Source of the DNA: a virus | DNA length: 38,719 nucleotides | IMG/VR virus record: IMGVR_UViG_3300028794_000013 | Location: 1-38,719 of that record | Strand: one strand, 5' to 3' | Part shown: positions 6,894-14,880 of the stretch, piece by piece | Numbering within the stretch: the stretch's first letter is position 1 | How the letters are laid out: each line of letters begins with the position of its first letter | Notes under the pieces: model-generated | Databases searched by the model: none | What the model was told of the DNA's origin: nothing | What the model saw: only the letters and a program-made list of their open reading frames with translations | Made by a program: the position numbers and the translations under genes

Positions 6894-8650
6894 GCGCGCA
6901 TCGTCTCCCTGTCGTGAACAACCTGCTCGCTGATCAGATAGGAACAGTAGGAGTGAAGTTTCCTGGTCAGAGATGCGGCGTCCTCGTTGAACGCGGGTGC
7001 CACCGCCTCAACGAATTGGAAGCTCCCTTCGAGGACAGCGTTTGGAGAGCCTTTGATGACCGTGTGCAGCTCATGCTTGGGGACGTGTCCGAGCTGGCCT
7101 CGGTACTCCCGAGTGAGCATCCGTCCGCCAGCGCGTGACAGTGCATCGAACACGATCAGCTCAGCTGCAGCTGTGACACCGTTGCTCTCGTCCGACTGTG
7201 ACGCACGCTCCGGGATCTCTCGCGTCTGTGAGACATCGGACTGTGGTGCAGTTGATTCCGCAGGTGGGAGCTGTGGCACAGTCTCTGTCTGTGTGACAGT
7301 CAGTTCTTCAAGACCGAGAATCTGTCTCACACTCGGATCTTTTATGAGCGAGGTATCCTGCAGCACCAGCTTCTCTATGAAACGTCGATCATGCTCTTCA
7401 TCGCTGGGAATGTCGTCATCGGGCACCGACGCCTCGGAGCGGACCGCTTCATCGGAAACGAGCAGACGGTCGTGGAGTTCCAGGAGTTCTGATTGACGGT
7501 TCGGCCTGCTGACGATGGCTGTGGTATCGAACGCGAACACGTACTGATCGACGTTCTGCTCACCCGCGGCAAGGAGGGCCGGGCGAAGGTATTGGATTGT
7601 GAGGGCATCAGCGAAGCGGTCGAGTACGGGGGCAACGTGGATCTTGTACCCGGACTCCTCAACCTGCCAGGCAGTCCAGTGGTTAGACCCGCCGTTGCCT
7701 TCGATGACCTCTGTGGGCATGTCGAGCGTTCGGGCCAGGCGTTGCATCGCAGCCACCCGGAGTTCGAGGATCTCCGCGGTGAGCTCGGTCGCAAACGTCT
7801 GGTAGTTGAAGTTGGCCACCTGCTCGCCAGGCGCTTCGAGCACGATCGGCACCTGAGCAGACGCCTGCCCAGGATCGTTCAGCGATGCCGACGCCGTGCG
7901 CACGAGAGCGTCCATCACACCCTGCGCACCCTCAGGGTCCCCATCGTTGGCAGCGAAGTCGAGTTCCTTGGGGATGATCCACACACCGGCGCCAGCGAGA
8001 CGGGAGTCCAGCCGGGACGCGATGTTCATCGACGTGCGCTCGATCTCCTTCAGGATGGGGAGGGCTGCACGGATGGGACTGTCAGCGTGAGTCTGCTTGC
8101 GCGGATGCGGTTGCCACAACCGGATGAGCATGTCCGTGCTGGAGTTCATCTCGATCTTGGCGCCGGTGAAAGGGTCGGAGTACGTGAAGACTCCCGAACG
8201 CTCCGACACCTCGGTGCTGCTGAGCACCAACCACTCATCGTCCTGATTGCGGCGTGGACGGATGAGAATGAAGACCTCCCCAGCTACCTGCCAGTTCAAC
8301 GCCATCGTAGACTGCGCCTGAGACCGTCGGGTCGCACCTCCGAACACAGAACGGAGGATCTTCTGAGCGACCTGATTCTCCGTCGGGCCGGTGATGAGCC
8401 CGGTGTTCTCGTCCACCTCGGCTACGTACATGTCACAGAGGCTCACCGCGTTGGCGAGCCAGTTCAGAGCGAACCTCATCTCCCCGATGGCATCGTAGAA
8501 GTACCAAGCGTCTTTCTGCCAGACGTCCTCCCCGTTGCGTGCACGCCACGACTGGGGGACTTCGGCGAGATTCACAGCCGCGGCCAGCACGGTGCGAGGC
8601 ACGGCATTCCCCTCAACCGATGACGGCACAGACCGTCGGAACAATCCCAT
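6878..8650 (-). CDS. Portal protein
   Basis: The 590-aa product starts at ATG 8650, overlapping the preceding small membrane gene. It has the portal layout: an N-terminal alpha/beta wing with RLWQPHPRKQTHADSPIRAAL, a central stem region with ELRVAAMQRLARTLDMP, and a clip/crown. An acidic, Ser/Thr/Gln-rich segment follows at about residues 440-490. The dodecameric ring forms the packaging vertex and docks the terminase. The low-complexity C-terminal stretch is encoded by DNA with several CTGTG..CACAG-like words, one of which matches a promoter spacer elsewhere in the genome. Confidence 0.9.
   Translation of the reverse strand: MGLFRRSVPSSVEGNAVPRTVLAAAVNLAEVPQSWRARNGEDVWQKDAWYFYDAIGEMRFALNWLANAVSLCDMYVAEVDENTGLITGPTENQVAQKILRSVFGGATRRSQAQSTMALNWQVAGEVFILIRPRRNQDDEWLVLSSTEVSERSGVFTYSDPFTGAKIEMNSSTDMLIRLWQPHPRKQTHADSPIRAALPILKEIERTSMNIASRLDSRLAGAGVWIIPKELDFAANDGDPEGAQGVMDALVRTASASLNDPGQASAQVPIVLEAPGEQVANFNYQTFATELTAEILELRVAAMQRLARTLDMPTEVIEGNGGSNHWTAWQVEESGYKIHVAPVLDRFADALTIQYLRPALLAAGEQNVDQYVFAFDTTAIVSRPNRQSELLELHDRLLVSDEAVRSEASVPDDDIPSDEEHDRRFIEKLVLQDTSLIKDPSVRQILGLEELTVTQTETVPQLPPAESTAPQSDVSQTREIPERASQSDESNGVTAAAELIVFDALSRAGGRMLTREYRGQLGHVPKHELHTVIKGSPNAVLEGSFQFVEAVAPAFNEDAASLTRKLHSYCSYLISEQVVHDRETMRAWLSR
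7273..7289 (+). promoter_or_regulatory. 17-bp operator-like word inside portal gene
   Basis: CTGTGGCACAGTCTCTG here is identical over 17 bases to the spacer of the metalloprotease promoter at 28006-28022. It contains the palindrome CTGTG-G-CACAG. No TTGACA precedes it, so it is not a promoter by itself. It could be a binding site for the same regulator, or a coincidence of repetitive coding sequence. Confidence 0.35.
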
Positions 8651-8940
8651 CAGTCGTCCGCCTTTGAGTTGAGGAATCCGGCAGCATAGCTAGCACTCAA
8701 TGCTAGCGCTACTGCTTGCCATACAGTTGACGCTCCCCATGCCCACCACGTGCTTGCTACCGCGGCGCCTATGTAGACGGACGCGCACCAGTCGCACACA
8801 AGGAGGTATGCAAGCTTGCCTTCGTGATCGAGCCGGCTCATGACTGCAAGGCGGATTGGCTCTACGATGACGTCGGTGGTGACCAACCGAGTCAACCGAG
8901 CCGTCGAAAGGATTGACAGAAGCAGCGTGATAGCGTCCAC
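8650..8940 (-). CDS. DUF1360-like membrane protein
   Basis: The 96-aa product starts at GTG 8940, and its stop overlaps the portal ATG. It contains STARLTRLVTTDVI near the N-terminus, a GKLAYLLVCDWCASVY motif and two hydrophobic segments (about 42-60 and 70-88). This matches small phage and bacterial DUF1360 membrane proteins. Its presence between large terminase and portal is common in actinophages. Function unknown; host-membrane location inferred. Confidence 0.65.
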   Translation of the reverse strand: MDAITLLLSILSTARLTRLVTTDVIVEPIRLAVMSRLDHEGKLAYLLVCDWCASVYIGAAVASTWWAWGASTVWQAVALALSASYAAGFLNSKADD

Positions 8941-8960
8941 AACACCAGCCTACCTTTGAT

Positions 8961-10454
8961 TCATCGGGTGAACCGCGCCCCGGAGCTTTGATTCGCAGCG
9001 TGGGGCAGTACAATCTTGGCCGGTGCATGGGTGAGGAACCTGTTCACGCCCTGGCACACCGCGTCCACCATGTCGTCGTGCGGCGCCTTCGGGAAGGACA
9101 CCATCTGTTCCTCAAGGTCCCGAAGCTTGCGAACGTGGAACACCCGGCCCACCTGGTAGTGATTGAGGGCGTCCGAGGCGCGGACCTCCTTCGACTTCGA
9201 GCCGGAACCCTTCGGGGTCACCGTGATCCTTCTGCCGTCGATCACCATGTCGTGGAGAACGCGATCCCAGAGGCCTTTCCACTGGTTATCCTCCACCAGG
9301 ATCTCCGACACCCGCGGATGGTCTACGCACAGGCTCATCAGCTTCGATCGCAGGTCGTCGGGGCCTAGCTTGACCTGCAGTGCCTCGTGCACCGTGCACC
9401 TGCGCTCGCCCTGGCTATAGCTGATCACCGCGATTCCCGTGTAGTCGGAGCTCTGCTTGATGGTCACCGCGGGATCGACGCTGATGATCCACTTGGTGTT
9501 GCTGGCGGTGCTCCCGTACCGGAAATCCTCCAACCGCCAGAAGTTCCCGCCCGCACCCATGGGATCGTTGGCGTAGTTCTTCGCGTACTGCCGGGTGTGC
9601 TCGATACCCGCGAGGAACTCCATCGACCACTTTTCGGGCCACAGAGAGCGTCTGGAGCCGTCGCCCCCGGAGATGATGGCGGGGTGATGGTGGACGTCGA
9701 AGTTCTGGTCGGTAATCCATTCAGCAGGTTCGACGCCCTTGGCATGCTTGATCATCTGATGAGCTATCGAGCCGGACATCGTCACGGTGCCGGAGTACAC
9801 CACGGACGCAAAGATGTTCAGCGGAAGGATGGCGTCCGTCAGCGTGGCCAGGCGCTTCTCCATCTGCATCAAACTGTAGTTGCTCTCGTCGGGCTCCGGG
9901 TCATCGATCAGTAGGAGGTCCGGACGTTGGTCGCCCACCTTCATGCCAAGGGTGGAGGAGTCCATACCGCGGGCTGCGAGCACGAACCCGTTGCCGCGCA
10001 CCATCAGATCCACGGTGTCAGTCTCGCTCTTGCCGCCGGAGCGCTTGGAGGGGTTGCAGAGGTCCGGGAAGTCCCGGCGCAGCAACTGGTTGTTGTCCAG
10101 CTCCCTGCGGAACGAGGCAGCGTGCTGACGCGCCTGCGTGGTGGTGTCAGCGAAGATGGCCGCAAACTTGACGTGACCGTGAGCTGCAGCCCACAGTGGA
10201 AGAATCTTCAGCCACCACGTCGACTTGCCCGTGGACCGCGGTGCGAAGAACGCGTGCCGGTTCTTCTGAGGTTCGGTCTGCTTCTCCACCCAGGACATCG
10301 CGAGGTTCGACCAGGTGTGATGACACTCCGCAAACGAGACTGACCCGTCCTGGCCCGTGATCGCGTTGCGCAGGTAGATGTACGCGAACGCCATGGGGTC
10401 CAGACGGGTCAGCTCCCTGCGGAAAGCTGGCTCATGCAGGGGAGGACTGTCCAC
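8961..10454 (-). CDS. Terminase large subunit
   Basis: A 497-aa product is predicted from GTG 10454, chosen because AAGGAGGG lies 7 nt upstream; the frame is open further upstream but only inside the small-terminase gene. Walker A is APRSTGKST at about residues 71-79, and Walker B is LLLIDD at about 180-185. The RNase H-like nuclease carries acidic residues in SVDP (about 327), LVEDNQWKG (about 388) and PHDDMVDA (about 459-464). It packages DNA through the portal and cuts concatemers. It overlaps the small subunit gene by 23 nt. Confidence 0.92.
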   Translation of the reverse strand: MDSPPLHEPAFRRELTRLDPMAFAYIYLRNAITGQDGSVSFAECHHTWSNLAMSWVEKQTEPQKNRHAFFAPRSTGKSTWWLKILPLWAAAHGHVKFAAIFADTTTQARQHAASFRRELDNNQLLRRDFPDLCNPSKRSGGKSETDTVDLMVRGNGFVLAARGMDSSTLGMKVGDQRPDLLLIDDPEPDESNYSLMQMEKRLATLTDAILPLNIFASVVYSGTVTMSGSIAHQMIKHAKGVEPAEWITDQNFDVHHHPAIISGGDGSRRSLWPEKWSMEFLAGIEHTRQYAKNYANDPMGAGGNFWRLEDFRYGSTASNTKWIISVDPAVTIKQSSDYTGIAVISYSQGERRCTVHEALQVKLGPDDLRSKLMSLCVDHPRVSEILVEDNQWKGLWDRVLHDMVIDGRRITVTPKGSGSKSKEVRASDALNHYQVGRVFHVRKLRDLEEQMVSFPKAPHDDMVDAVCQGVNRFLTHAPAKIVLPHAANQSSGARFTR

Positions 10455-10878
10455 CGAGAGCCCTCCTTGCCATGAACTCACGCGCGAGTTCCGCAAGCTC
10501 CCGGTCGCGCTCATCGATCTGGTGAACGGTAACGTCGTGCAGCTCAGGGCGGTCCAGACCGTGGAGCTTGTGCAGGCGCTCCAGCAGCTTGATGGCGACC
10601 TCAATGGCGCGGGTGTCACCAAGCTCTATCTTGTGGTCGAGAGCAGCGAGCAGTCGGTTCAGGCGCTCATCTTCGACCTTGCGCATCTCCTCCACACCGG
10701 GGAGGACGATCAGTCGGTTGGCCATGTCGAGGCGGTTGGCGACGGTCTGATGGTTGAGCTTCATGGCTTTTCCGATGGCCCGCAAGCTCAAACCCTTCAG
10801 GCGCAACTCGAAGCACTGCCAGGCCTCGGCGACCATCTCCTCTCCCTTGGTGTCGGGGGTGTTCCCCACTCTTGCCAT
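10432..10878 (-). CDS. Terminase small subunit (helix-turn-helix)
   Basis: The 148-aa product starts at ATG 10878. Residues 25-55 form a helix-turn-helix (LKGLSLRAIGKAMKLNHQTVANRL). The middle is a long charged helical region suited to oligomerisation, and the C-terminus probably contacts the large subunit. Location immediately upstream of, and overlapping, the large terminase gene supports the call. It would recognise the packaging site, which I could not locate. No pac or cos sequence is evident. Confidence 0.75.
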   Translation of the reverse strand: MARVGNTPDTKGEEMVAEAWQCFELRLKGLSLRAIGKAMKLNHQTVANRLDMANRLIVLPGVEEMRKVEDERLNRLLAALDHKIELGDTRAIEVAIKLLERLHKLHGLDRPELHDVTVHQIDERDRELAELAREFMARRALGGQSSPA

Positions 10879-10883
10879 CGTCC

Positions 10884-11408
10884 TTACTCCCTGATCTCTG
10901 CGCACGCCAGCATCGGCGTGAAGCTGTATTTGACCGTTCTCAATTCGTAACCCTCAGGGCAGGTGGGTCCGGGCTCGCCCTGATCGCCCTTCTCGCCCTG
11001 GGGTCCCTGTGGTCCTACAGCTCCGTCGACTCCGTCCCTGCCGTCAGATCCGTCCTTGCCGTCAGATCCGTCAGCTCCGGGAACCCCGTCGGTGCCATCG
11101 CTCCCAGCCTTTCCGGGCGAACCGTCAGATCCGTTGGACCCGTTCGCTCCCGGAGTTCCGGGATTGCCGTCTGTTCCGTCTCTACCGTCTGTCCCTCGCT
11201 GCCCTGCAGCACCTCTTGGACCAGCAACGGGAGTACCTCCAAGGTCTTTGACCTGCTGAGCAAGAGCGGCCCTGTCCTTTCTGACCTGCGAGAGATCTTT
11301 CTGTAGATCCACTACGGCTACAGTGGTCCACCCGATGATGCCGAACACCGCGGTCGCCGAAACCCAGTAGGTGATTCCGAATCTCAGCTTGGCGTTCCGG
11401 CTTTGCAT
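10884..11408 (-). CDS. Membrane-anchored collagen-like protein
   Basis: The 174-aa product has a basic N-terminus, one transmembrane segment (about 10-32), a heptad-rich coiled coil (about 33-60) and then nearly 30 Gly-X-Y triplets rich in Asp, Ser and Ala (about 63-150). A short cysteine-containing C-terminal cap with the phrase CPEGYELRTV ends it. The layout predicts a membrane-tethered trimeric collagen-like stalk with an external cap. It sits between the lysis genes and terminase. Phage collagen-like proteins are often virion fibres, but the N-terminal anchor here points to the host membrane. Confidence 0.75.
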   Translation of the reverse strand: MQSRNAKLRFGITYWVSATAVFGIIGWTTVAVVDLQKDLSQVRKDRAALAQQVKDLGGTPVAGPRGAAGQRGTDGRDGTDGNPGTPGANGSNGSDGSPGKAGSDGTDGVPGADGSDGKDGSDGRDGVDGAVGPQGPQGEKGDQGEPGPTCPEGYELRTVKYSFTPMLACAEIRE

Positions 11409-11411
11409 GAT

Positions 11412-11687
11412 CTAACTCCCGCTCGTAAGCACGTAGAAGATGAACGCGACCAAGAGGGGGAAGAGGAAGGCTGACAGAACGATGTGCCGCATCGTCTCCT
11501 TGCCCTTCTCCAGGTCCGTCACGCGGCCTTCCAGCTTGGCGATGTCCCGGGCGGTGACGTCGTGCTCGATCGTGTATCTCTCAGTAGAGACTAGCTCACC
11601 AAGGCGTGTCTCTACTCGGGCCAGGTCACGGCGAACCAACTCAAGCTGATGCAACACGGCAGCGTTGACGTCGGGTTGGTCCGCCAT
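11412..11687 (-). CDS. Coiled-coil membrane protein, lysis-cassette associated
   Basis: The 91-aa product starts at ATG 11687 with GAGG 5 nt upstream. Residues 8-65 form charged heptads (LHQLELVRRDLARVETRLGEL onward), and residues 68-88 are one strongly hydrophobic segment ending in TSGS. This single C-terminal anchor with a cytoplasmic coiled coil resembles small proteins beside holins in actinophages. A second holin or a lysis regulator is possible but unproven. Confidence 0.6.
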   Translation of the reverse strand: MADQPDVNAAVLHQLELVRRDLARVETRLGELVSTERYTIEHDVTARDIAKLEGRVTDLEKGKETMRHIVLSAFLFPLLVAFIFYVLTSGS

Positions 11688-11694
11688 GACATCC

Positions 11695-11907
11695 TCAGAT
11701 CTTCTTTGAGAGCGACGCGGTGGAGGGGTCACCGACGCGCGTAGCGTAAGCGGATTTGATGACGCTCAGGGCTGGAGCCAGGCCTGCACTGAGGGCAGCC
11801 CACCACATGCTGATGTTGCCGATCTGAGCGAGGACGACGCCGCTGACGGCACCCTCTACGAACGCCCACGCAGCGCGCTCCAGGGTGTCCCTGAGGTGCT
11901 TGCTCAT
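11695..11907 (-). CDS. Holin (r1t/Hol_44-like)
   Basis: The 70-aa product overlaps the endolysin stop by an ATGA junction. It has a short charged N-terminus (LRDTLERAAWAFVEG), two hydrophobic segments (about 17-33 and 35-52) and a polar tail. That pattern and the adjacency to the amidase gene fit the small phage holin family of actinophages. It would form membrane lesions releasing the endolysin. Confidence 0.7.
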   Translation of the reverse strand: MSKHLRDTLERAAWAFVEGAVSGVVLAQIGNISMWWAALSAGLAPALSVIKSAYATRVGDPSTASLSKKI

Positions 11908-12989
11908 ACCGACCTGATCCAGGTCTGCATCTTCAGCTGCGCCGTGTTGAGGTACACCACGTCGGTCGTGAAGTTGCCAATCTGGACACCGATGTTCTTG
12001 CCGGCATCGAGCAATCCGTTGAAGGGGATCGCGATGAACGTGCTGCCGTCGGAACCGAGTCCCTCTGCGATGGGGTGAGTCTTGGTGACGGCGTTGGTGC
12101 TGTTGCTGCGCTCTACCAGGCGGACTTGAATCTCGTCACCCTTGGGGACGCCCGAGAGGCTGACGTAGAGCTGGCCGCTGTAGGTGCAGTGTCCGTTGAT
12201 GCGGTAGTCGCCGATCGTGAACTGATTGTCCTCGTCCTTCGTCTCCGTGAGGAACGGGATGTCAGTCCAGGTGCCGTCAGCGGGGAGCACGATCGCGACC
12301 GCCCTGGAGAGGTCGATCTGGAAGGGGCCGCCGAAGTCGGTCGGGTTGCTCAGGGGAAGCTCTGTCACTGTGGGTGCCTTCGGAGGAGTCGTGGGTTTGG
12401 TCGGCGTGAGTCGCGCCTGCACGTCCTTGCGAAACTGGACCATGGAGAAGGACGGGTCGATCTTCTGGTTCGTCCACTCCTTGTGCCCGATGACGGACTT
12501 CGAGGACCATCCGTGCGCCCGGCAGATGGCAGCGGCCCACTTCACCGCGGCCTGGTACTGAACAGCCGGGTAGGGATCCTTGCCGTTGCCGAGGTTGGCA
12601 ATCTCGATGCCGTAGAAGGCGTCGTTCCCGTCCACGTTGCTGCGTGTCGGCTTGGGGAGGCTCATCTCTGCCACTACGGCGTGCCTAACCGAACCGTCAC
12701 CAAGACCTGCATGGTTGGCGCGCCCGTTGCCTGTGAGAACGACAACGCCGCTCTTACTTAGGTACGCGTGGGCAAGAGGGCCCGGGAGGTCTGATCGGCC
12801 GTTGTACACGAGTCCGATGCCCGCGCTGCTGTCGGTGCCCGCGGTGTGGTGGATGATGATTCCGTGGACTGGCCCCCAAGCGCCATGGCCTTCGCGGTTG
12901 TGCGTACGCCAGCCAGGGCGCTCGGAGACCTTAACGCCTTCCTTTCTAAGGGCTGAGAGCATCTTGTCTGCGGAAAGAGGTGTGGCCAT
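11904..12989 (-). CDS. Endolysin, N-acetylmuramoyl-L-alanine amidase
   Basis: The 361-aa product has an Amidase_2 domain at about residues 25-190. Zinc ligands are visible as H47 in GIIIHHTAG, H169 in VIGHKEW and the acidic D178 after QKID. A proline/threonine-rich linker (about 194-212) leads to a 145-residue beta-rich C-terminal domain that I do not recognise. It is probably cell-wall or capsule binding. The enzyme cuts the amide bond between N-acetylmuramic acid and L-alanine. It is translationally coupled to the holin. Confidence 0.9.
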   Translation of the reverse strand: MATPLSADKMLSALRKEGVKVSERPGWRTHNREGHGAWGPVHGIIIHHTAGTDSSAGIGLVYNGRSDLPGPLAHAYLSKSGVVVLTGNGRANHAGLGDGSVRHAVVAEMSLPKPTRSNVDGNDAFYGIEIANLGNGKDPYPAVQYQAAVKWAAAICRAHGWSSKSVIGHKEWTNQKIDPSFSMVQFRKDVQARLTPTKPTTPPKAPTVTELPLSNPTDFGGPFQIDLSRAVAIVLPADGTWTDIPFLTETKDEDNQFTIGDYRINGHCTYSGQLYVSLSGVPKGDEIQVRLVERSNSTNAVTKTHPIAEGLGSDGSTFIAIPFNGLLDAGKNIGVQIGNFTTDVVYLNTAQLKMQTWIRSV

Positions 12990-13065
12990 GAACGCGTCCC
13001 TTCGTTTGTACTATTCATCGTAACTCAGAGCTACGCAGGGATGTACCAGACTACCGGGGCATGGA

Positions 13066-13099
13066 GAAGCCCCCGAGACTGTCAAGTCCCAGGGGCTTC
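13066..13099 (-). terminator. Hairpin upstream of endolysin gene
   Basis: GAAGCCCC at 13066-13073 pairs with GGGGCTTC at 13092-13099. On the minus strand it follows the 70-aa gene stop and precedes the endolysin start by about 75 bases. The T-run after the stem is weak (TTCTCC). It probably ends or attenuates transcripts from the promoter at 13365-13393, which would leave the endolysin to a separate start. Confidence 0.6.
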
Positions 13100-13112
13100 G
13101 TGGCGTGTTGGG

Positions 13113-13325
13113 TCAGTGCTTCTTCTCGATGGCCTCGGCGTGGCGAGCGTAGCGGCTCATGAAGTTCTTGTACACCGCTTCCAGATCAGAGCTGGGGCTG
13201 AACACCTCGCGACCGCGGACGATGATCCTGGCTGCCGTGTAGTTGACGTCTTCCTGGTAGCAGACCGCACCATCGTCGCTCATGAAGCTGTTGAAGGTGA
13301 TCCACTCGACGGTTTCGATGCTCAT
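13113..13325 (-). CDS. Small acidic protein, unknown
   Basis: The 70-aa product starts at ATG 13325 after AAGGGGAGAA. It is mixed alpha/beta with aromatic residues and no membrane segment. It is the only gene between a clear promoter (13365-13393) and a terminator-like hairpin (13066-13099), so it appears to be a monocistronic unit. No family is recognised. Confidence 0.65.
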   Translation of the reverse strand: MSIETVEWITFNSFMSDDGAVCYQEDVNYTAARIIVRGREVFSPSSDLEAVYKNFMSRYARHAEAIEKKH

Positions 13326-13364
13326 CTTGTTCTCCCCTTGTCCGTGTTCTTCCCTACATCGAGA

Positions 13365-13393
13365 ACACTACGGGTACTGTGTCACGGTGTCAA
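13365..13393 (-). promoter_or_regulatory. Promoter with palindromic spacer for 70-aa gene
   Basis: On the minus strand TTGACA (13393-13388), a 17-nt spacer and TAGTGT (13370-13365) form a good sigma70-type promoter. The spacer CCGTGACACAGTACCCG matches the spacers at 14474-14490 and 28006-28022 in most positions and contains a CCGTG-A-CACAG near-palindrome. The -10 overlaps the TAG stop of the 44-aa gene. Confidence 0.7.
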
Positions 13394-13502
13394 GTCCATC
13401 GTCGTCTTCAGCGAACAGCGGGTCCGGTGCACACGGGAAGTGGCTGAGCGGGAAGTGTCCTCCGCAGTTGGTGCAGTAACAGGTAGTGAAGTCAATCGCC
13501 AC
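13368..13502 (-). CDS. 44-aa zinc-finger-like peptide
   Basis: The product begins at GTG 13502, overlapping the previous gene by 11 nt. It opens with TTCYCTNCGGHFPLSHFPC, where two or three cysteines and two histidines could bind zinc. The C-terminus is acidic. The gene is short but in a coupled arrangement. Its last codons hold the promoter for the next gene. Function unknown. Confidence 0.5.
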   Translation of the reverse strand: MAIDFTTCYCTNCGGHFPLSHFPCAPDPLFAEDDDGLDTVTQYP

Positions 13503-13788
13503 TTCGGACCTCCGTGCGCTTTGGGTGTACGATGAACATAACCCCTTCTGGACCCCTCTCGACTCTCTCCACCTCAACGCTCTCATCTGCGAAAACGTCC
13601 TGAGAAGGGGCTTCTTCCGAGAGTGGGGGAGTGGTAGACACGTCGCGTCGAACAGCCCTGTAGAGGGACACAGCCCCGAGTACCCAGAGTGACAACAAGG
13701 CCGCGGCGTCTGAGATGGCGTAGGCGGCTGCGAACGCCCCGATACTGAGTACCAAGACGACGCAGCCACCCTGAAGATTGCTGCTCAC
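13492..13788 (-). CDS. Small two-helix membrane protein
   Basis: The 98-aa product starts at GTG 13788, overlapping the upstream stop as GTGA. Residues 8-22 and 26-42 are hydrophobic (CVVLVLSIGAFAAAYA and AALLSLWVLGAVSLY), followed by an acidic cytoplasmic tail (about 52-80). It belongs to a run of three coupled membrane-protein genes. Such clusters in phages can act in superinfection exclusion or lysis timing, but nothing in the sequence decides this. Confidence 0.6.
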   Translation of the reverse strand: MSSNLQGGCVVLVLSIGAFAAAYAISDAAALLSLWVLGAVSLYRAVRRDVSTTPPLSEEAPSQDVFADESVEVERVERGPEGVMFIVHPKRTEVRSGD

Positions 13789-14294
13789 TGGAAGACGCCG
13801 TAGACCACGTTGCCGATGTTGTTGACTGCGATGGCGAGTGGGACTGCGGCGAAACCGGCGATGCCCGCGGATGTCCCGAGGCAGATGCCGCACCACAGGC
13901 CCATCTTCAGGTCGTTGCGGTAGCGGGACGTCTTGATGGCAACGATCATCGCAGTCGCCATGATGAGCACAATCCCACCACCAGCCTGAGTGAGAGGCAG
14001 GTACGTCGCTGCGGACGCATTCCTGTCCCACTCACCGCCGACACCCCAGACGAGTGCAGCGTCACCCAGCCAGTTGGTGATCCAACGAGCGGTGCGGGCT
14101 GTCCATCCGATCAGACCTCCTATACCAAGGACTGCCAGGCATCCGAACGTCCAGGAGAGCAGGAACGGCAGGAGGTTGGCCGCATGCTTCAGCGGATCCC
14201 GCTTGAGCGCCTTCACCCCCGGGAACCACCTGAAGATCGTGGCGACGAGAATGCAGATGCCTATGGTGACGCCACCCATCGTTACGTAGGTCAT
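13785..14294 (-). CDS. Polytopic membrane protein, unknown
   Basis: The 169-aa product starts at ATG 14294. Four to five hydrophobic segments are visible at about 5-23, 39-63, 103-121, 130-150 and 152-167. It is coupled to small membrane genes on both sides. No conserved motif is recognised. Location in the host inner membrane is inferred from hydropathy. Confidence 0.65.
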   Translation of the reverse strand: MTYVTMGGVTIGICILVATIFRWFPGVKALKRDPLKHAANLLPFLLSWTFGCLAVLGIGGLIGWTARTARWITNWLGDAALVWGVGGEWDRNASAATYLPLTQAGGGIVLIMATAMIVAIKTSRYRNDLKMGLWCGICLGTSAGIAGFAAVPLAIAVNNIGNVVYGVFQ

Positions 14295-14295
14295 G

Positions 14296-14442
14296 TCAAC
14301 CCACGATCACGAGGGTGATGGTCGCCAGGCCCATGATGAGCATCCACGTCCAGAGGATGTGGGGCACCCCCTTGCCGGCCAGGTGTATAAGTCCCGCCAC
14401 ACCCAGCAGCATGCACATACCGAAGAACACTGTCAGTTCCAT
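14296..14442 (-). CDS. 48-aa membrane peptide
   Basis: A short gene starts at ATG 14442 after AGAAGGGA and stops at TGA 14296. The product is almost entirely hydrophobic, with two segments (about 3-21 and 29-47) around a KGVPH turn. It directly follows a TTGACA promoter inside the endonuclease gene and precedes the 169-aa membrane protein by one base. Size and topology suit a holin-like or accessory peptide. Confidence 0.6.
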   Translation of the reverse strand: MELTVFFGMCMLLGVAGLIHLAGKGVPHILWTWMLIMGLATITLVIVG

Positions 14443-14466
14443 AGTTGCGTCCCTTCTTGTCTCTAC

Positions 14467-14496
14467 ATACTCACAGGGACTGCGTCACGGTGTCAA
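14467..14496 (-). promoter_or_regulatory. Promoter with palindromic spacer for membrane-gene cluster
   Basis: TTGACA (14496-14491) is followed by CCGTGACGCAGTCCCTG, nearly the same 17-mer as at 13371-13387, then a poor -10 (TGAGTA or GAGTAT). It lies in the last codons of the endonuclease VII gene and points at the 48-aa membrane peptide. The weak -10 suggests activator dependence. Confidence 0.5.
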
Positions 14497-14880
14497 GCGC
14501 CGGTACGGGGGATTCCTCAGGTAGTCGATGGCGCGCCGGAAGTACTGGGGGTCGCGACGACTGGCGATGCCAAGAACCTGATAATTACATGTTTGACACA
14601 GTAGGCCGTACACCTCCCCCGTCTCGTGGTCGTGGTCGACGGCCAGCCTCTTCGATGCCCCGGTGGCTCGCTGACACAGTGCACAGACGCCGCCCTGAGC
14701 GGCGTAGAGGCGCTCGTAGTCGCCGGGTGCCAGGTTGTACGTAGCCTGCACTCGTCGCTCGTGGGAGGCAGCGCTGCGGGCTTTCTTGACGGCCCTGTGG
14801 TGAGTTACGCATCGGGGGCCCGGGTGGGGTGCCGGCCGCTTCGATCCCGGCTCGCAGTCCTTGCAGGCGTTTGGTGTCAC
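14485..14880 (-). CDS. Recombination endonuclease VII-like (HNH) protein
   Basis: The 131-aa product starts at ATG 14880, overlapping the previous stop by ATGA. It carries a zinc pair CALC (66-69), the catalytic DHDH stretch at 82-85 in LAVDHDHETG, then LLCQTCN (93-99) closing the zinc site. This is the endonuclease VII signature, a His-Me finger nuclease that cleaves Holliday junctions and branched DNA before packaging. The N-terminus is basic with an extra CKDC pair. It is one gene removed from the replication gene in a late operon, consistent with debranching. Confidence 0.88.
   Translation of the reverse strand: MTPNACKDCEPGSKRPAPHPGPRCVTHHRAVKKARSAASHERRVQATYNLAPGDYERLYAAQGGVCALCQRATGASKRLAVDHDHETGEVYGLLCQTCNYQVLGIASRRDPQYFRRAIDYLRNPPYRRLTP

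Noticed and set aside
6640-7340. Repeated CTGTG, GTCTGTGAGAC and CTGTCCCACAG words as an operator array
   Set aside because: They fall in low-complexity coding sequence of the portal C-terminus and in the MuF N-terminus, where Ser/Thr/Gln/Val codons produce such words. Only the exact 17-base match at 7273 was kept, at low confidence.
13068-13100. TTGACA inside the hairpin loop as a promoter for the endolysin
   Set aside because: No -10-like hexamer occurs 16-18 nt downstream, and the sequence is part of a terminator-like stem-loop.
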